Origin: Nocardioides sp.
GTDB lineage: Bacteria; Actinomycetota; Actinomycetes; Propionibacteriales; Nocardioidaceae
NCBI GenBank assembly: GCA_021166815.1
Contig: JAJPEO010000311.1
Span: forward strand, 1 to 11,732
Length of the DNA stretch: 11,732 nucleotides
Direction: 5' to 3'
Each line of letters starts with the position of its first letter. Position 1 is the first letter of the stretch. Both the position numbers and the translations under genes were made by a program. The notes under the pieces are model-generated. The model was not told the origin of the DNA. It searched no databases and worked only from the letters and a program-made list of their open reading frames with translations. Positions 1-6,804 of the stretch are shown piece by piece.

Positions 1-973
1 CGGCGACGACAAGGGATCGGCCGACGGCGGCGCCGTGGAGATCCTGCTGCCGTTCCCCGAGGGCCTGCCGCTGGCTCCCGCCACCGTCGCCAAGGAGAAG
101 GGCTACTTCGAGGACAACGGCCTCGACGGCGTCAAGATCTCCGTCGCCGACGGCTCTGGCTACCTCGGCCAGCAGCTGGTCGCCGGCAACGTGAACTTCG
201 CCCTCATGGGCTCCAGCGACGTCGCGGTCGCAGCGTCCAAGCGCGACGACGTACGCGTCCTGTTCTGCCACCAGGCCAACAACGTCTACCGCATCGGCGC
301 CCTGGCCGAGACCGGCATCACCGACCTCGAGGGCCTGGCCGGCAAGACCCTGGGCATCACCGAGCCCGGCGGCGGCGAGAACACCCTGGTCAAGGCCGCC
401 CTCGACGAGGCCGGCCTGACCGACAAGGTCACCACGCTGCCCATCGGCGGCTCCGGCCCGCAGTCGCTCTCGGCGATCAAGAACGGCAAGGTCCAGGCCT
501 ACGCGTCGTCCTACCCCGACTTCGTGGCCTTCGGCGCCGAGGGCATCGAGTTCACCGACATCACCCCCGAGAAGTACTCGGTCATCCCCGGCACCTGCAT
601 GACCACCACGCAGGAGTTCCTCGACACCGACGAGGGCAAGGAGCAGGCCGAGGCCGTCACCACCGCCTGGATCCAGGCCGAGACCGACACGATCAACGAC
701 CCCGAGGGCACCTTCGAGCTGATCTGCGGCGCGGTGCCGTCGGCCTGCGAGAACGAGGAGGCCGCCCAGCGCCTCTTCGACGACGCCCTCGAGGTCATGA
801 AGCCCGACACCCCTGACGCGCGCATCGCCGACACCACCCCCGAGGTGTGGGCGACACTGGTCGAGGTGCTCTCCAGAGCCGACCTGGTGCCCGCCGACCT
901 CGACATGAGCGACAAGGTCGCCGGTGGCACCGTCGGCGAGATCCGCGACGCGGCGTACGAGAATGTCGGCTGA
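1..973 (+). CDS. ABC transporter substrate-binding protein, NitT/TauT (NMT1/SsuA-like) family, 5'-partial
   Basis: Partial gene; the reading frame is open from base 2, so the true start and export signal lie upstream. The first visible residues (GDDKGSADGGAVEILLPFPEG) look like the flexible Gly/Asp/Ser linker after a lipobox followed by the first beta strand of the mature domain, so this is probably a lipoprotein. About 323 residues are visible. Typical features of the NMT1/SsuA periplasmic-binding fold are seen: an early 'APATVAKEKGYFEDNGL' segment, 'GQQLVAGNVNFALMGSSDVAVA', 'DLEGLAGKTLGITEPGGG' and 'LSAIKNGKVQAYASSYPDF'. Two nearby cysteines (ICGAVPSACE) could form a disulfide outside the cell. 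Family members deliver nitrate, sulfonates, pyrimidines or aromatic acids to an ABC importer; the ligand here cannot be read from sequence. The stop overlaps the start of a meta-cleavage-type hydrolase, which hints at an aromatic substrate. A GTG at 35 is in frame but would fall inside the mature protein, so it is not the start. Confidence 0.88.
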   Translation, partial: GDDKGSADGGAVEILLPFPEGLPLAPATVAKEKGYFEDNGLDGVKISVADGSGYLGQQLVAGNVNFALMGSSDVAVAASKRDDVRVLFCHQANNVYRIGALAETGITDLEGLAGKTLGITEPGGGENTLVKAALDEAGLTDKVTTLPIGGSGPQSLSAIKNGKVQAYASSYPDFVAFGAEGIEFTDITPEKYSVIPGTCMTTTQEFLDTDEGKEQAEAVTTAWIQAETDTINDPEGTFELICGAVPSACENEEAAQRLFDDALEVMKPDTPDARIADTTPEVWATLVEVLSRADLVPADLDMSDKVAGGTVGEIRDAAYENVG

Positions 974-1787
974 CCCTCCCATGCAGTCGATGATCAGGGT
1001 CGGCTCCCTCGACACCTCCGTGGTGGACGAGGGGGCTGGCCCGGCCGTTCTCCTCCTGCACGGCTCGGGGCCCGGCGTCAGCGCGCTGGCCAACTGGCGC
1101 CTGACCATCCCCGACCTGGTCGCCGCGGGGCACCGGGTCGTCGCCCCGGACCTGATCGGGTTCGGCCGCACCGTGCCGCCGGAGGACCACGTGTACTCCA
1201 TGGCGTCGTGGGTCGACCATGCCGTCGCGCTCCTCGACGAGCTGGGCCTGGACCAGGTGGACCTGGTCGGCAACTCCTTCGGCGGAGCCCTCTCGCTGCG
1301 CCTGGCCATCGAGCACCCCGAGCGGGTGCGCCGCCTGGTGCTGATGGGCTCGGTCGGGGTGCCGTTCGAGATCACCGAGGGCCTGGACCGCGTCTGGGGC
1401 TACCGCGCGAGCGTCGAGGAGATGCGCGCCGTGATGGACACCTTCGCGTGGGACCGGTCGCTGCTCACCGAGGAGCTCGCCCAGCTGCGCTACGAGGCCT
1501 CCATCGAGGGCGGCGCCGACCAGCGCTTCGCCGCGATGTTCCCGGCTCCACGGCAGCGGTGGGTCGACGTGATGGCCAGCCCCGACGACGAGATCCGAGG
1601 GGTCCGTACGCCGACTCTCCTCGTCCACGGCCGGGACGACCAGGTGATCCCGCTGGCGACGTCGCTGCGCATGCTCGAGCTGATCCCCGACGCGCAGCTG
1701 CACGTGTTCGGGCAGTGCGGGCACTGGACCCAGATCGAGAAGACGGCCGAGTTCAACAAGCTCCTCGTCGACTTCCTCGCCCGATGA
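963..1787 (+). CDS. Alpha/beta hydrolase, meta-cleavage-product (2-hydroxymuconic semialdehyde) hydrolase type
   Basis: A 274-aa alpha/beta-fold hydrolase, the usual length for C-C bond hydrolases of the DmpD/XylF/TodF/BphD/HsaD group, which split ring-cleavage products of catechol-type compounds into a dienoate and an acid. The visible active site is the oxyanion segment HGSGPGVSALANWR (33-46), nucleophile Ser105 in GNSFGG, Asp226 in HGRDDQVIPL and His254 in QCGHWTQIE. The HGSGPG...NWR signature is much more like meta-cleavage hydrolases than generic esterases. I chose ATG 963, which overlaps the substrate-binding-protein stop by 11 bases; ATG 981 and ATG 990 are possible later starts, and no strong Shine-Dalgarno site precedes any of them. 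The stop overlaps the next gene as ATGA, so translation is probably coupled. The substrate is unknown, and no ring-cleavage dioxygenase is visible. Fold and mechanism are near certain; the meta-cleavage role is likely. Confidence 0.87.
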   Translation: MSADPPMQSMIRVGSLDTSVVDEGAGPAVLLLHGSGPGVSALANWRLTIPDLVAAGHRVVAPDLIGFGRTVPPEDHVYSMASWVDHAVALLDELGLDQVDLVGNSFGGALSLRLAIEHPERVRRLVLMGSVGVPFEITEGLDRVWGYRASVEEMRAVMDTFAWDRSLLTEELAQLRYEASIEGGADQRFAAMFPAPRQRWVDVMASPDDEIRGVRTPTLLVHGRDDQVIPLATSLRMLELIPDAQLHVFGQCGHWTQIEKTAEFNKLLVDFLAR

Positions 1788-2647
1788 CCTCCTCGACGCT
1801 AGCCTCGGAGGGCGGGGCCGGCATCGAGGAGAACGTCGAGGGGGTGGGGGGCGTGGAGTCCGACGACGACCTGTGGGTGCAGAGCACCCCGCGTCGCTCG
1901 ACCACGCACCGCACCGACGCGCTGCGCTCGGTCAACATCGCCCTCGACGTGCTCGAGTGCTTCGCCACCGACACCCAGCTCGGGGTGAGCGACGTGGCCC
2001 GGCGGCTCGACATCGCCAAGAGCACCGCCCACCGGATGCTGACGGTGCTCACCGCCCGCGGCTTCACCGAGCAGGTGCCCTCCACCGGCAAGTACCGCCT
2101 CGGCATCCACGTCTACGAGCTGGGCCAGCTCGCCCAGGACCGCAACCGGCTGCGCCACCAGGCGCTGCCGAGCCTGCGCTACCTCTCGGAGACGACCGGG
2201 CTGGCGGTCAACTTCGCGGTGCCGGAAGGCCCCGACGTGGTGTTCCTCGAGCGGTTCACCACCCCGGACCTGGAGGACACGCTCGGGCGCACCGGACGCC
2301 GACTGCCCGCCCACGTCACGAGCTCGGGCAAGGTCATCGCGGCCTTCAACCCCACGCTCGACCGGGCCCGACGGGCGGCGGGCTTCCCGCCGCGGGTGAG
2401 CCGCACCGTCCGCTCGGAGGCCGACTGGGACCGTGAGCTGGCCTTCGCGCGGCGCCACGGCTACGCCACCTCCGAGAGCGAGTCGTTCAACGACGTGTCG
2501 ACCGTCGCGGTGGCGATCCGCAACATCGGCGGCATCGCGGTCGCCTCGCTGTCGCTGATGGGGCCCACCGCCCGCATCCACTCCGACGTGCCCCGGCTCG
2601 CCCAGCTCCTCACCGCCGAGAGCCGGCGCCTGGGCCGGATGCCCTGA
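1784..2647 (+). CDS. IclR-family transcriptional regulator
   Basis: A 287-aa protein with the two-domain IclR layout: an N-terminal winged helix-turn-helix at about residues 46-105 (ALRSVNIALDVLECF, then GVSDVARRLDIAKSTAHRMLTVL with recognition helix about 78-89, and wing STGKYRLG) and a C-terminal effector-binding domain at about 120-285, including PAHVTSSGKVIAAF. IclR proteins bind small aromatic or carboxylic acids and repress or activate nearby catabolic genes; this one probably controls the overlapping hydrolase and transporter genes. ATG 1784 gives an ATGA overlap with the hydrolase stop, implying coupling. With that start the protein has an unusual Gly/Glu/Asp-rich tail of about 40 residues before the DNA-binding domain. 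GTG 1853, preceded by a G-rich stretch that could act as a ribosome site, is an alternative start giving 264 aa. Family assignment is secure; start and target are inferred. Confidence 0.92.
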   Translation: MTSSTLASEGGAGIEENVEGVGGVESDDDLWVQSTPRRSTTHRTDALRSVNIALDVLECFATDTQLGVSDVARRLDIAKSTAHRMLTVLTARGFTEQVPSTGKYRLGIHVYELGQLAQDRNRLRHQALPSLRYLSETTGLAVNFAVPEGPDVVFLERFTTPDLEDTLGRTGRRLPAHVTSSGKVIAAFNPTLDRARRAAGFPPRVSRTVRSEADWDRELAFARRHGYATSESESFNDVSTVAVAIRNIGGIAVASLSLMGPTARIHSDVPRLAQLLTAESRRLGRMP

Positions 2648-2680
2648 CCATCCCCGCCGTCGCGGCGGTAGCGTGCGGTC
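2645..2680 (+). promoter_or_regulatory. Predicted leaderless promoter of the ABC exporter
   Basis: The hexamer TAGCGT (2669-2674) fits the actinobacterial -10 pattern TAnnnT and lies six bases before ATG 2681, so transcription would start at or next to the start codon. There is no Shine-Dalgarno sequence, which also supports a leaderless mRNA. A weak -35 candidate (CTGACC, 2644-2649) overlaps the IclR stop codon with a long 19-base spacer. Confidence 0.5.
2654..2668 (+). terminator. Short GC hairpin after the IclR gene (weak terminator candidate)
   Basis: CCGCCG-TCG-CGGCGG forms a perfect 6-bp stem with a 3-base loop, beginning six bases after the IclR stop. There is no U-tract, which is common for actinobacterial terminators but also means chance GC pairing is possible. 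It sits directly against the -10 hexamer of the next gene, within the promoter spacer. Confidence 0.35.
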
Positions 2681-3580
2681 ATGACGACCGCAGGTCCTGC
2701 CATCAGCATCGAGGGCCTCGTCAAGAGGTTCGGCCGCTTCACCGCCCTGGACGGCCTCGACCTCGAGGTGGCGCCCGGCGAGGTGCACGGCTTCCTCGGC
2801 CCCAACGGATCGGGCAAGTCCACCACCATCCGGGTGCTGCTCGGGCTGCTGCGCGCCGACGGCGGCCGGGTGGAGCTCCTCGGGGGAGACCCCTGGAAGG
2901 ACGTCGTCGAGCTGCACCGGCGCCTGGCGTACGTCCCCGGCGACGTCGCGCTCTGGCCGACGATGTCCGGCGGCGAGGCGATCGACCTGCTGGGTCACCT
3001 GCGCGGCGGCTTGGACCCCGCGCGGCGCAAGGACCTCGTCGAGCGCTTCGAGCTCGAGACCACCAAGCGCGGGCGCCAGTACTCCAAGGGCAACCGGCAG
3101 AAGGTCGCCATCGTCGCCGCCCTCGCCTCCGACGTCGAGCTGCTGATCCTCGACGAGCCCACCTCCGGGCTCGACCCGCTCATGGAGGCGGTCTTCCAGG
3201 ACGTCATCCTCGAGGAGAAGCAGCGCGGGCGCACGGTCCTGCTGTCCAGCCACATCATGAGCGAGGTCGAGGCGCTCGCCGACCGCGTCAGCATCATCCG
3301 GCAGGGCGTCGTCGTGCAGACCGGGGCCCTCGACGACCTCCGCGGACAGATGCACGTCACCATCCGCGCGACCCTCGAGCGCGTCCCCGACGACGTGACG
3401 GCCCTGGCCGCGCTCGACGACGTGCACCTCGACTCGCACGGGCGCCTGACGGCCACCGTCGCGCCCGCCATGGTCAACGCCGCGATGGCCGCGCTCGTGC
3501 CGTACGGCATGTCCGCCCTCACCGTCTCGCCGGCCTCGCTGGAGGAGCTCTTCCTGCGCCACTACGGCGAGGACCAGTGA
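2681..3580 (+). CDS. ABC-2 type exporter, ATP-binding protein
   Basis: A 299-aa cytoplasmic ATPase that would power the permease encoded next. Motifs in order: Walker A GPNGSGKST (40-48), Walker B LLILDEP (154-160) followed by D-loop TSGLDP, and switch His191 in LLSSHIMSEVE. Two core motifs are atypical: where a Q-loop Gln is expected the sequence reads YVPGDVALWP (about 84-93, Gly87 in place of Gln), and the LSGGQ signature is replaced by YSKGNRQK (134-141). Both deviations resemble the drug/antibiotic-export ATPase branch related to tetronasin TnrB2. Residues after about 220 form the usual C-terminal regulatory extension, ending in the SLEELFLRHYGED block typical of this branch. The start at ATG 2681 is set by the MTTAGPAISIEGLVKRFG beginning and the leaderless promoter. 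The stop overlaps the permease start by 4 bases. The exported compound is unknown. Confidence 0.93.
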   Translation: MTTAGPAISIEGLVKRFGRFTALDGLDLEVAPGEVHGFLGPNGSGKSTTIRVLLGLLRADGGRVELLGGDPWKDVVELHRRLAYVPGDVALWPTMSGGEAIDLLGHLRGGLDPARRKDLVERFELETTKRGRQYSKGNRQKVAIVAALASDVELLILDEPTSGLDPLMEAVFQDVILEEKQRGRTVLLSSHIMSEVEALADRVSIIRQGVVVQTGALDDLRGQMHVTIRATLERVPDDVTALAALDDVHLDSHGRLTATVAPAMVNAAMAALVPYGMSALTVSPASLEELFLRHYGEDQ

Positions 3581-5163
3581 GCGCCCTGACCGGCCTGGGC
3601 CCGTTGCTGCGGGCCACGATGCACCACGACGCCCGCCGGGTCGCGCCCTGGGTGATGCTGCTCTCGATGCTGTCGGTGACCTCGATCCTGGGCTACGACG
3701 CTGCGTTCCCCGACCCTGCCGACCGCCAGGCCTTCGCCACGGCGCTGGGCGCCAACCCCGCACTGTCCCTGGTGTTCGGCCCGGCCCGCGACCTCATGTC
3801 GACCGACGGCTTCAACACCTGGCGTGCCGGCCAGCTCGGCACGTTCTTCGCCGGGCTGATGGGCGTGCTGATCGTGGTGCGCAACAGTCGCGCCAACGAG
3901 GACTCCGGACAGGCCGAGCTCCTCGCCTCCGGAGTGATGGCACGCGGCACCCGGCTCGCCGTTGCGCTCGGTGTCGCGACCGCCGCCTCGATCATGCTGG
4001 GCCTGGTGTGCTGGCTGCTCACCGTGGCCGTGGGCGGCGGCGCGGAGGCGACCTTCGTCCTGGCGGCCAGCTTCACCTCCTCCGCCCTGGTCTTCGCCGG
4101 CGTCGCCGCGGTGACCTCGCAGGTCGGGTCCGACGCGCGGGTCGCGAGCAGCCTCGCCATCGCGGTCATCGGCGGTCTCTACGTCCTGCGCGGCTACGTC
4201 GACAGCAGCGGCGCGGCGGACTGGCTCACCTGGCTGACGCCGTTCGGGTGGTTCGAGCGGGCCGCGCCGGCGACGGAGAACGACGTACGCCCGCTGCTGC
4301 TCGCGGTGGCCGTCGCGGCGGTGCTCGTGCTGGTGGCGTTCTGGCTGCAGGCCCGGCGCGACTTCGGCCAGGGGCTCGTCGCGAGCAGCTCCGGACCCGA
4401 GGCCGGGCGCCTCTCCGCCACGATCCCGGGGCTCGCGCTGCGCCTGCACCGCGGCCCCCTCCTCGGGTGGCTCGCCGCTCTCGGGCTGCTCGGCGCGCTG
4501 GAGGGAACGCTGTCCTCGTCGGTGGGCGACGTGATCCGCGAGAACCCGGTGATGGCCCAGGTGCTGGCCGCGGGGATCCTCGACCCCGACCTGCTGGTCT
4601 TCCGGTTCCTGGTCACGATCCTGCAGCTGATAGGGATCATCGCCGCGGTCATGGGTGTCCAGATCGTGCTGCGCGTGCACGTCGAGGAGCTCGAGCACCG
4701 CGTCGCCCCGCTGCTGGCGGGTTCGCTGCGCCGGTCCACCTACTTCGCCAGCAACGTCCTGCTCGCCCTCGGGGCGACCGCCCTCGCCATGCTCGTCGCC
4801 GGCACCGCCCTGGGCGCGGTCTCCTCGCGCCGCGTGGACACCGTCGCGTTCGGAGACGTCGTCCGGCAGGCCGTCGCCACCATCCCCGCCGTGTGGGCCC
4901 TGGTGGCCCTCGCCGTCCTCACGGTCGGGGCGGTGCCCCGCATCCGCGCGGTGTCGTGGCTCGGCATCGTGGGGACGTTCGGCATCACCCTGCTCGGTCC
5001 GACCTTCAAGCTGTCCGACGCCCAGCTCGGGGTGAGCCCGTTCCACCACGTCCCGGTGGTCACCAGCGCGCCTGACTGGACGCAGCTGTCGGTGGTGGGA
5101 GCTGTCTCGCTCGTGCTCGTGCTGGTCGGGTTCGTGGGGTTCCGCCACCGCGACGTCGGCTGA
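3577..5163 (+). CDS. ABC-2 type exporter permease, polyketide-antibiotic exporter (TnrB3-like) family
   Basis: A 528-aa polytopic membrane protein with about 12 hydrophobic segments (for example around 25-40, 88-101, 128-150, 160-180, 190-205, 240-257, 295-310, 340-365, 390-412, 435-452, 460-475 and 504-522). It starts with GTG 3577 in a GTGA overlap with the ATPase stop. The protein is an internal duplication: each half carries an Arg/Glu-rich cytoplasmic motif after a transmembrane helix (VVRNSRANEDSGQAELLAS, about 100-118; VLRVHVEELEHRVAPLLAGS, about 364-383) and a later T/S-P-F motif (LTPFGWFE, 220-227; VSPFHHVP, 486-493). That arrangement and length match the large single-chain permeases grouped with tetronasin/polyketide antibiotic exporters. 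With the ATPase it would form a complete exporter for a hydrophobic compound, either self-resistance or drug efflux. No biosynthetic genes are adjacent, so the substrate is open. Confidence 0.88.
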   Translation: MSALTGLGPLLRATMHHDARRVAPWVMLLSMLSVTSILGYDAAFPDPADRQAFATALGANPALSLVFGPARDLMSTDGFNTWRAGQLGTFFAGLMGVLIVVRNSRANEDSGQAELLASGVMARGTRLAVALGVATAASIMLGLVCWLLTVAVGGGAEATFVLAASFTSSALVFAGVAAVTSQVGSDARVASSLAIAVIGGLYVLRGYVDSSGAADWLTWLTPFGWFERAAPATENDVRPLLLAVAVAAVLVLVAFWLQARRDFGQGLVASSSGPEAGRLSATIPGLALRLHRGPLLGWLAALGLLGALEGTLSSSVGDVIRENPVMAQVLAAGILDPDLLVFRFLVTILQLIGIIAAVMGVQIVLRVHVEELEHRVAPLLAGSLRRSTYFASNVLLALGATALAMLVAGTALGAVSSRRVDTVAFGDVVRQAVATIPAVWALVALAVLTVGAVPRIRAVSWLGIVGTFGITLLGPTFKLSDAQLGVSPFHHVPVVTSAPDWTQLSVVGAVSLVLVLVGFVGFRHRDVG

Positions 5164-5176
5164 GCCCGTACGCGAC

Positions 5177-6637
5177 CTACAACGCCGGGCGCTTGTCGGC
5201 CCACGACTGCGCGGCCTCGAGCTGCGCGGCGAGCCGGATGAGCACGGGCTCGCTGCCGAGGCGCCCGACGAACTGCGACCCGATCGGCAGGCCGTCGGGG
5301 GTCCAGTGCAGCGGCACGGTCATGGCCGGGCGGCCGGTCAGGTTGGCCAGCTGGGTGTACGGCACCCAGCCGAGGTTCTGGCTGATCATCTGCTCGACGA
5401 TCGGGGTGAAGCGCAGCGCTCCGGCCGAGCGCGCCTTGATGAGCGCCTTCTGGGCCTTGACCACGCCCGGTGGCTGGTCGAACGCGCCGATGCGCGGGGG
5501 AGGGGTCGCCGTCGTCGGCGTGAGCAGCAGGTCGAACTCGGCGTGGAACGCGGCCAGCGACCGGGTGTGGCCGTGGCGTGCCTCGATCGCGGCCACGAGG
5601 TCGACCGGCTTCGTCGCCCGGCCCAGAGCAGCCATGACCAGGGTGTCGGGCTCGAAGTCGGCGTCCTTCGCCCCCGCGCGGCGCCGGGCGTCGTCGACCT
5701 GCCAGGCACACCACGCGAACCAGGTCGTGAGGAAGTCGCGCGCGAGCGCGGCGTCGTCGAAGGGCATCCGGTCCAGCTCGACCACCTCGTGGCCCAGGCT
5801 GCGCAGCAGGTCGGCCGTGGTTCGCGCGGCGGCGATCGCCTCGGGATGCGGGGACGGGTTGATCGAGGACTGCGTGGAGACCGCGATCCGCAGCCGGCCC
5901 GGCTCCTGCGCGACCTCGTCGAGCAGGGGCGTCGCCGGGGCGCCGCGATAGGGCGAGACGTCGGTGTCGCCCGCCAGCACGTCGAGCATCGCCGCGGTGT
6001 CACGCACCGACCGGGACACCACGCCGTTGATCGCCGATCCGAGCATCATCTCGCCAGCGGCGGGTCCCGCCGGGACCAGGCCGCGCGAGGCCTTCAGGCC
6101 GAACAGCCCACACGCGGAGGCGGGGATTCGGATCGAGCCGCCGCCGTCGTTGGCCCCCGCGCACGGCACGATGCCGGCGGCGACAGCCGCGGCCGAGCCG
6201 CCCGAGGAGCCGCCGGGGGTGTGGTCGAGGTTCCAGGGGTTGCGGGCCGCCCCGAACAGGTGGGGCTCGGTGACGCCCTTGGCGCCGAACTCAGGGGTGT
6301 TGGTCTTGCCGAACACCACCAGGCCCGCGTCCAGCCATCGGTCCACGACGGCGTCGTTCTCGGCCACGGGCGTGCGCGACCACGCCCGGGACCCCCAGCT
6401 CATCGGCCAGCCGGCCAACCCCTGCCCGAGGTCCTTGAGCAGGAACGGCACCCCGGCGAACGGTCCCTCGGACTCGCGGCGCACCGGCGGGGAGACGTCG
6501 ACGACGATGGCGTTGAGCCGGTGGTTCACCTGGGCCGCCCGTGCCTTCGCGGCCGCGAGCACGTCGTCCGCGCTCACGCGGCCCTGGGCGATGGCCTCGG
6601 CGAGGCCGAGGGCGTCGTACTGCTGGTAGTCGTCCAT
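5177..6637 (-). CDS. Amidase (amidase-signature family hydrolase)
   Basis: A 486-aa member of the amidase-signature family, which hydrolyses amide bonds of small molecules with a Ser-cisSer-Lys triad. All three residues are visible: Lys68 in FLLKDLG, cis-Ser144 in HTPGGSSGGSAAAVAAG and nucleophile Ser168 in GANDGGGSIRIPAS; the 24-residue gap between the serines is the family norm. The C-terminal part (PYTQLANLTGRPAMTVPLHW, then GLPIGSQFVG) is also typical. Overall length and layout resemble 6-aminohexanoate cyclic-dimer hydrolase (NylA)-like amidases, but family members act on many amides, so the substrate is not assigned. The start is ATG 6635-6637, chosen because GGAGGT lies five bases upstream and the protein begins MDDYQQYDALGLAEAI; a frame open 30 codons further upstream is not needed. 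It is convergent with the exporter permease (13 bases between stops) and divergent from the crotonase gene. Confidence 0.92.
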   Translation of the reverse strand: MDDYQQYDALGLAEAIAQGRVSADDVLAAAKARAAQVNHRLNAIVVDVSPPVRRESEGPFAGVPFLLKDLGQGLAGWPMSWGSRAWSRTPVAENDAVVDRWLDAGLVVFGKTNTPEFGAKGVTEPHLFGAARNPWNLDHTPGGSSGGSAAAVAAGIVPCAGANDGGGSIRIPASACGLFGLKASRGLVPAGPAAGEMMLGSAINGVVSRSVRDTAAMLDVLAGDTDVSPYRGAPATPLLDEVAQEPGRLRIAVSTQSSINPSPHPEAIAAARTTADLLRSLGHEVVELDRMPFDDAALARDFLTTWFAWCAWQVDDARRRAGAKDADFEPDTLVMAALGRATKPVDLVAAIEARHGHTRSLAAFHAEFDLLLTPTTATPPPRIGAFDQPPGVVKAQKALIKARSAGALRFTPIVEQMISQNLGWVPYTQLANLTGRPAMTVPLHWTPDGLPIGSQFVGRLGSEPVLIRLAAQLEAAQSWADKRPAL

Positions 6638-6647
6638 CGATGACCTC

Positions 6648-6708
6648 CACGGCTCGGGGTGCCTCAGTGTGGCCTCAACGCATCGTGACCGCCAGTGTCC
6701 GAGCCGTG
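6648..6708. repeat. 10-bp inverted repeat upstream of the amidase
   Basis: CACGGCTCGG at 6648-6657 is matched by its exact reverse complement CCGAGCCGTG at 6699-6708, with 41 bases between. The proximal arm touches the amidase Shine-Dalgarno sequence (6643-6648 on the minus strand). It could be a paired operator with half-sites about five helical turns apart, or a 5'-leader hairpin beside the ribosome site. The spacer also holds the direct repeat GCCTCA at 6661 and 6672. Function is inferred only. Confidence 0.45.
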
Positions 6709-6740
6709 TGCGCGGCGACCCCGCCACCCCGCCGGCTGCG

Positions 6741-6789
6741 TAGAGTTGGCAGCCCCGCCTGCGGCGGTCTCGCCGCCCTCTGACAACTC
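6741..6789 (+). promoter_or_regulatory. Promoter and nested inverted repeats of the crotonase gene
   Basis: TAGAGT at 6741-6746 is a plausible -10 hexamer. Overlapping it, GAGTTGGCAG (6743-6752) pairs with CTGACAACTC (6780-6789) at 9 of 10 positions, and inside lies a second perfect stem GCGGCG (6761-6766) / CGCCGC (6771-6776). The outer repeat could be an operator overlapping the -10, and the inner one a leader hairpin. The strong ribosome site AGGAG (6791-6795) follows at once, nine bases before ATG 6805. No clear -35 is seen. Confidence 0.42.
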
Positions 6790-6804
6790 CAGGAGCGCAC
6801 CTTC

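Noticed and set aside
1208..1783. In-frame upstream extension of the IclR reading frame
   Set aside because: The frame is open back to 1208, but the extra sequence is Arg/Pro/Gly-rich and overlaps the hydrolase active site. ATG 1784 or GTG 1853 is the realistic start.
1799..3763. A 654-codon open frame on the minus strand opposite IclR and the ATPase
   Set aside because: Its product is rich in Arg, Gly, His, Gln and Asp with no domain, and it lies opposite two genes with clear motifs. Such frames are a usual by-product of high third-position GC.
3562..5148. A minus-strand frame of 528 codons, the same length as the permease
   Set aside because: It is the antisense of the permease. The product is highly charged (Glu/Arg/His/Gln) and lacks any recognisable fold.
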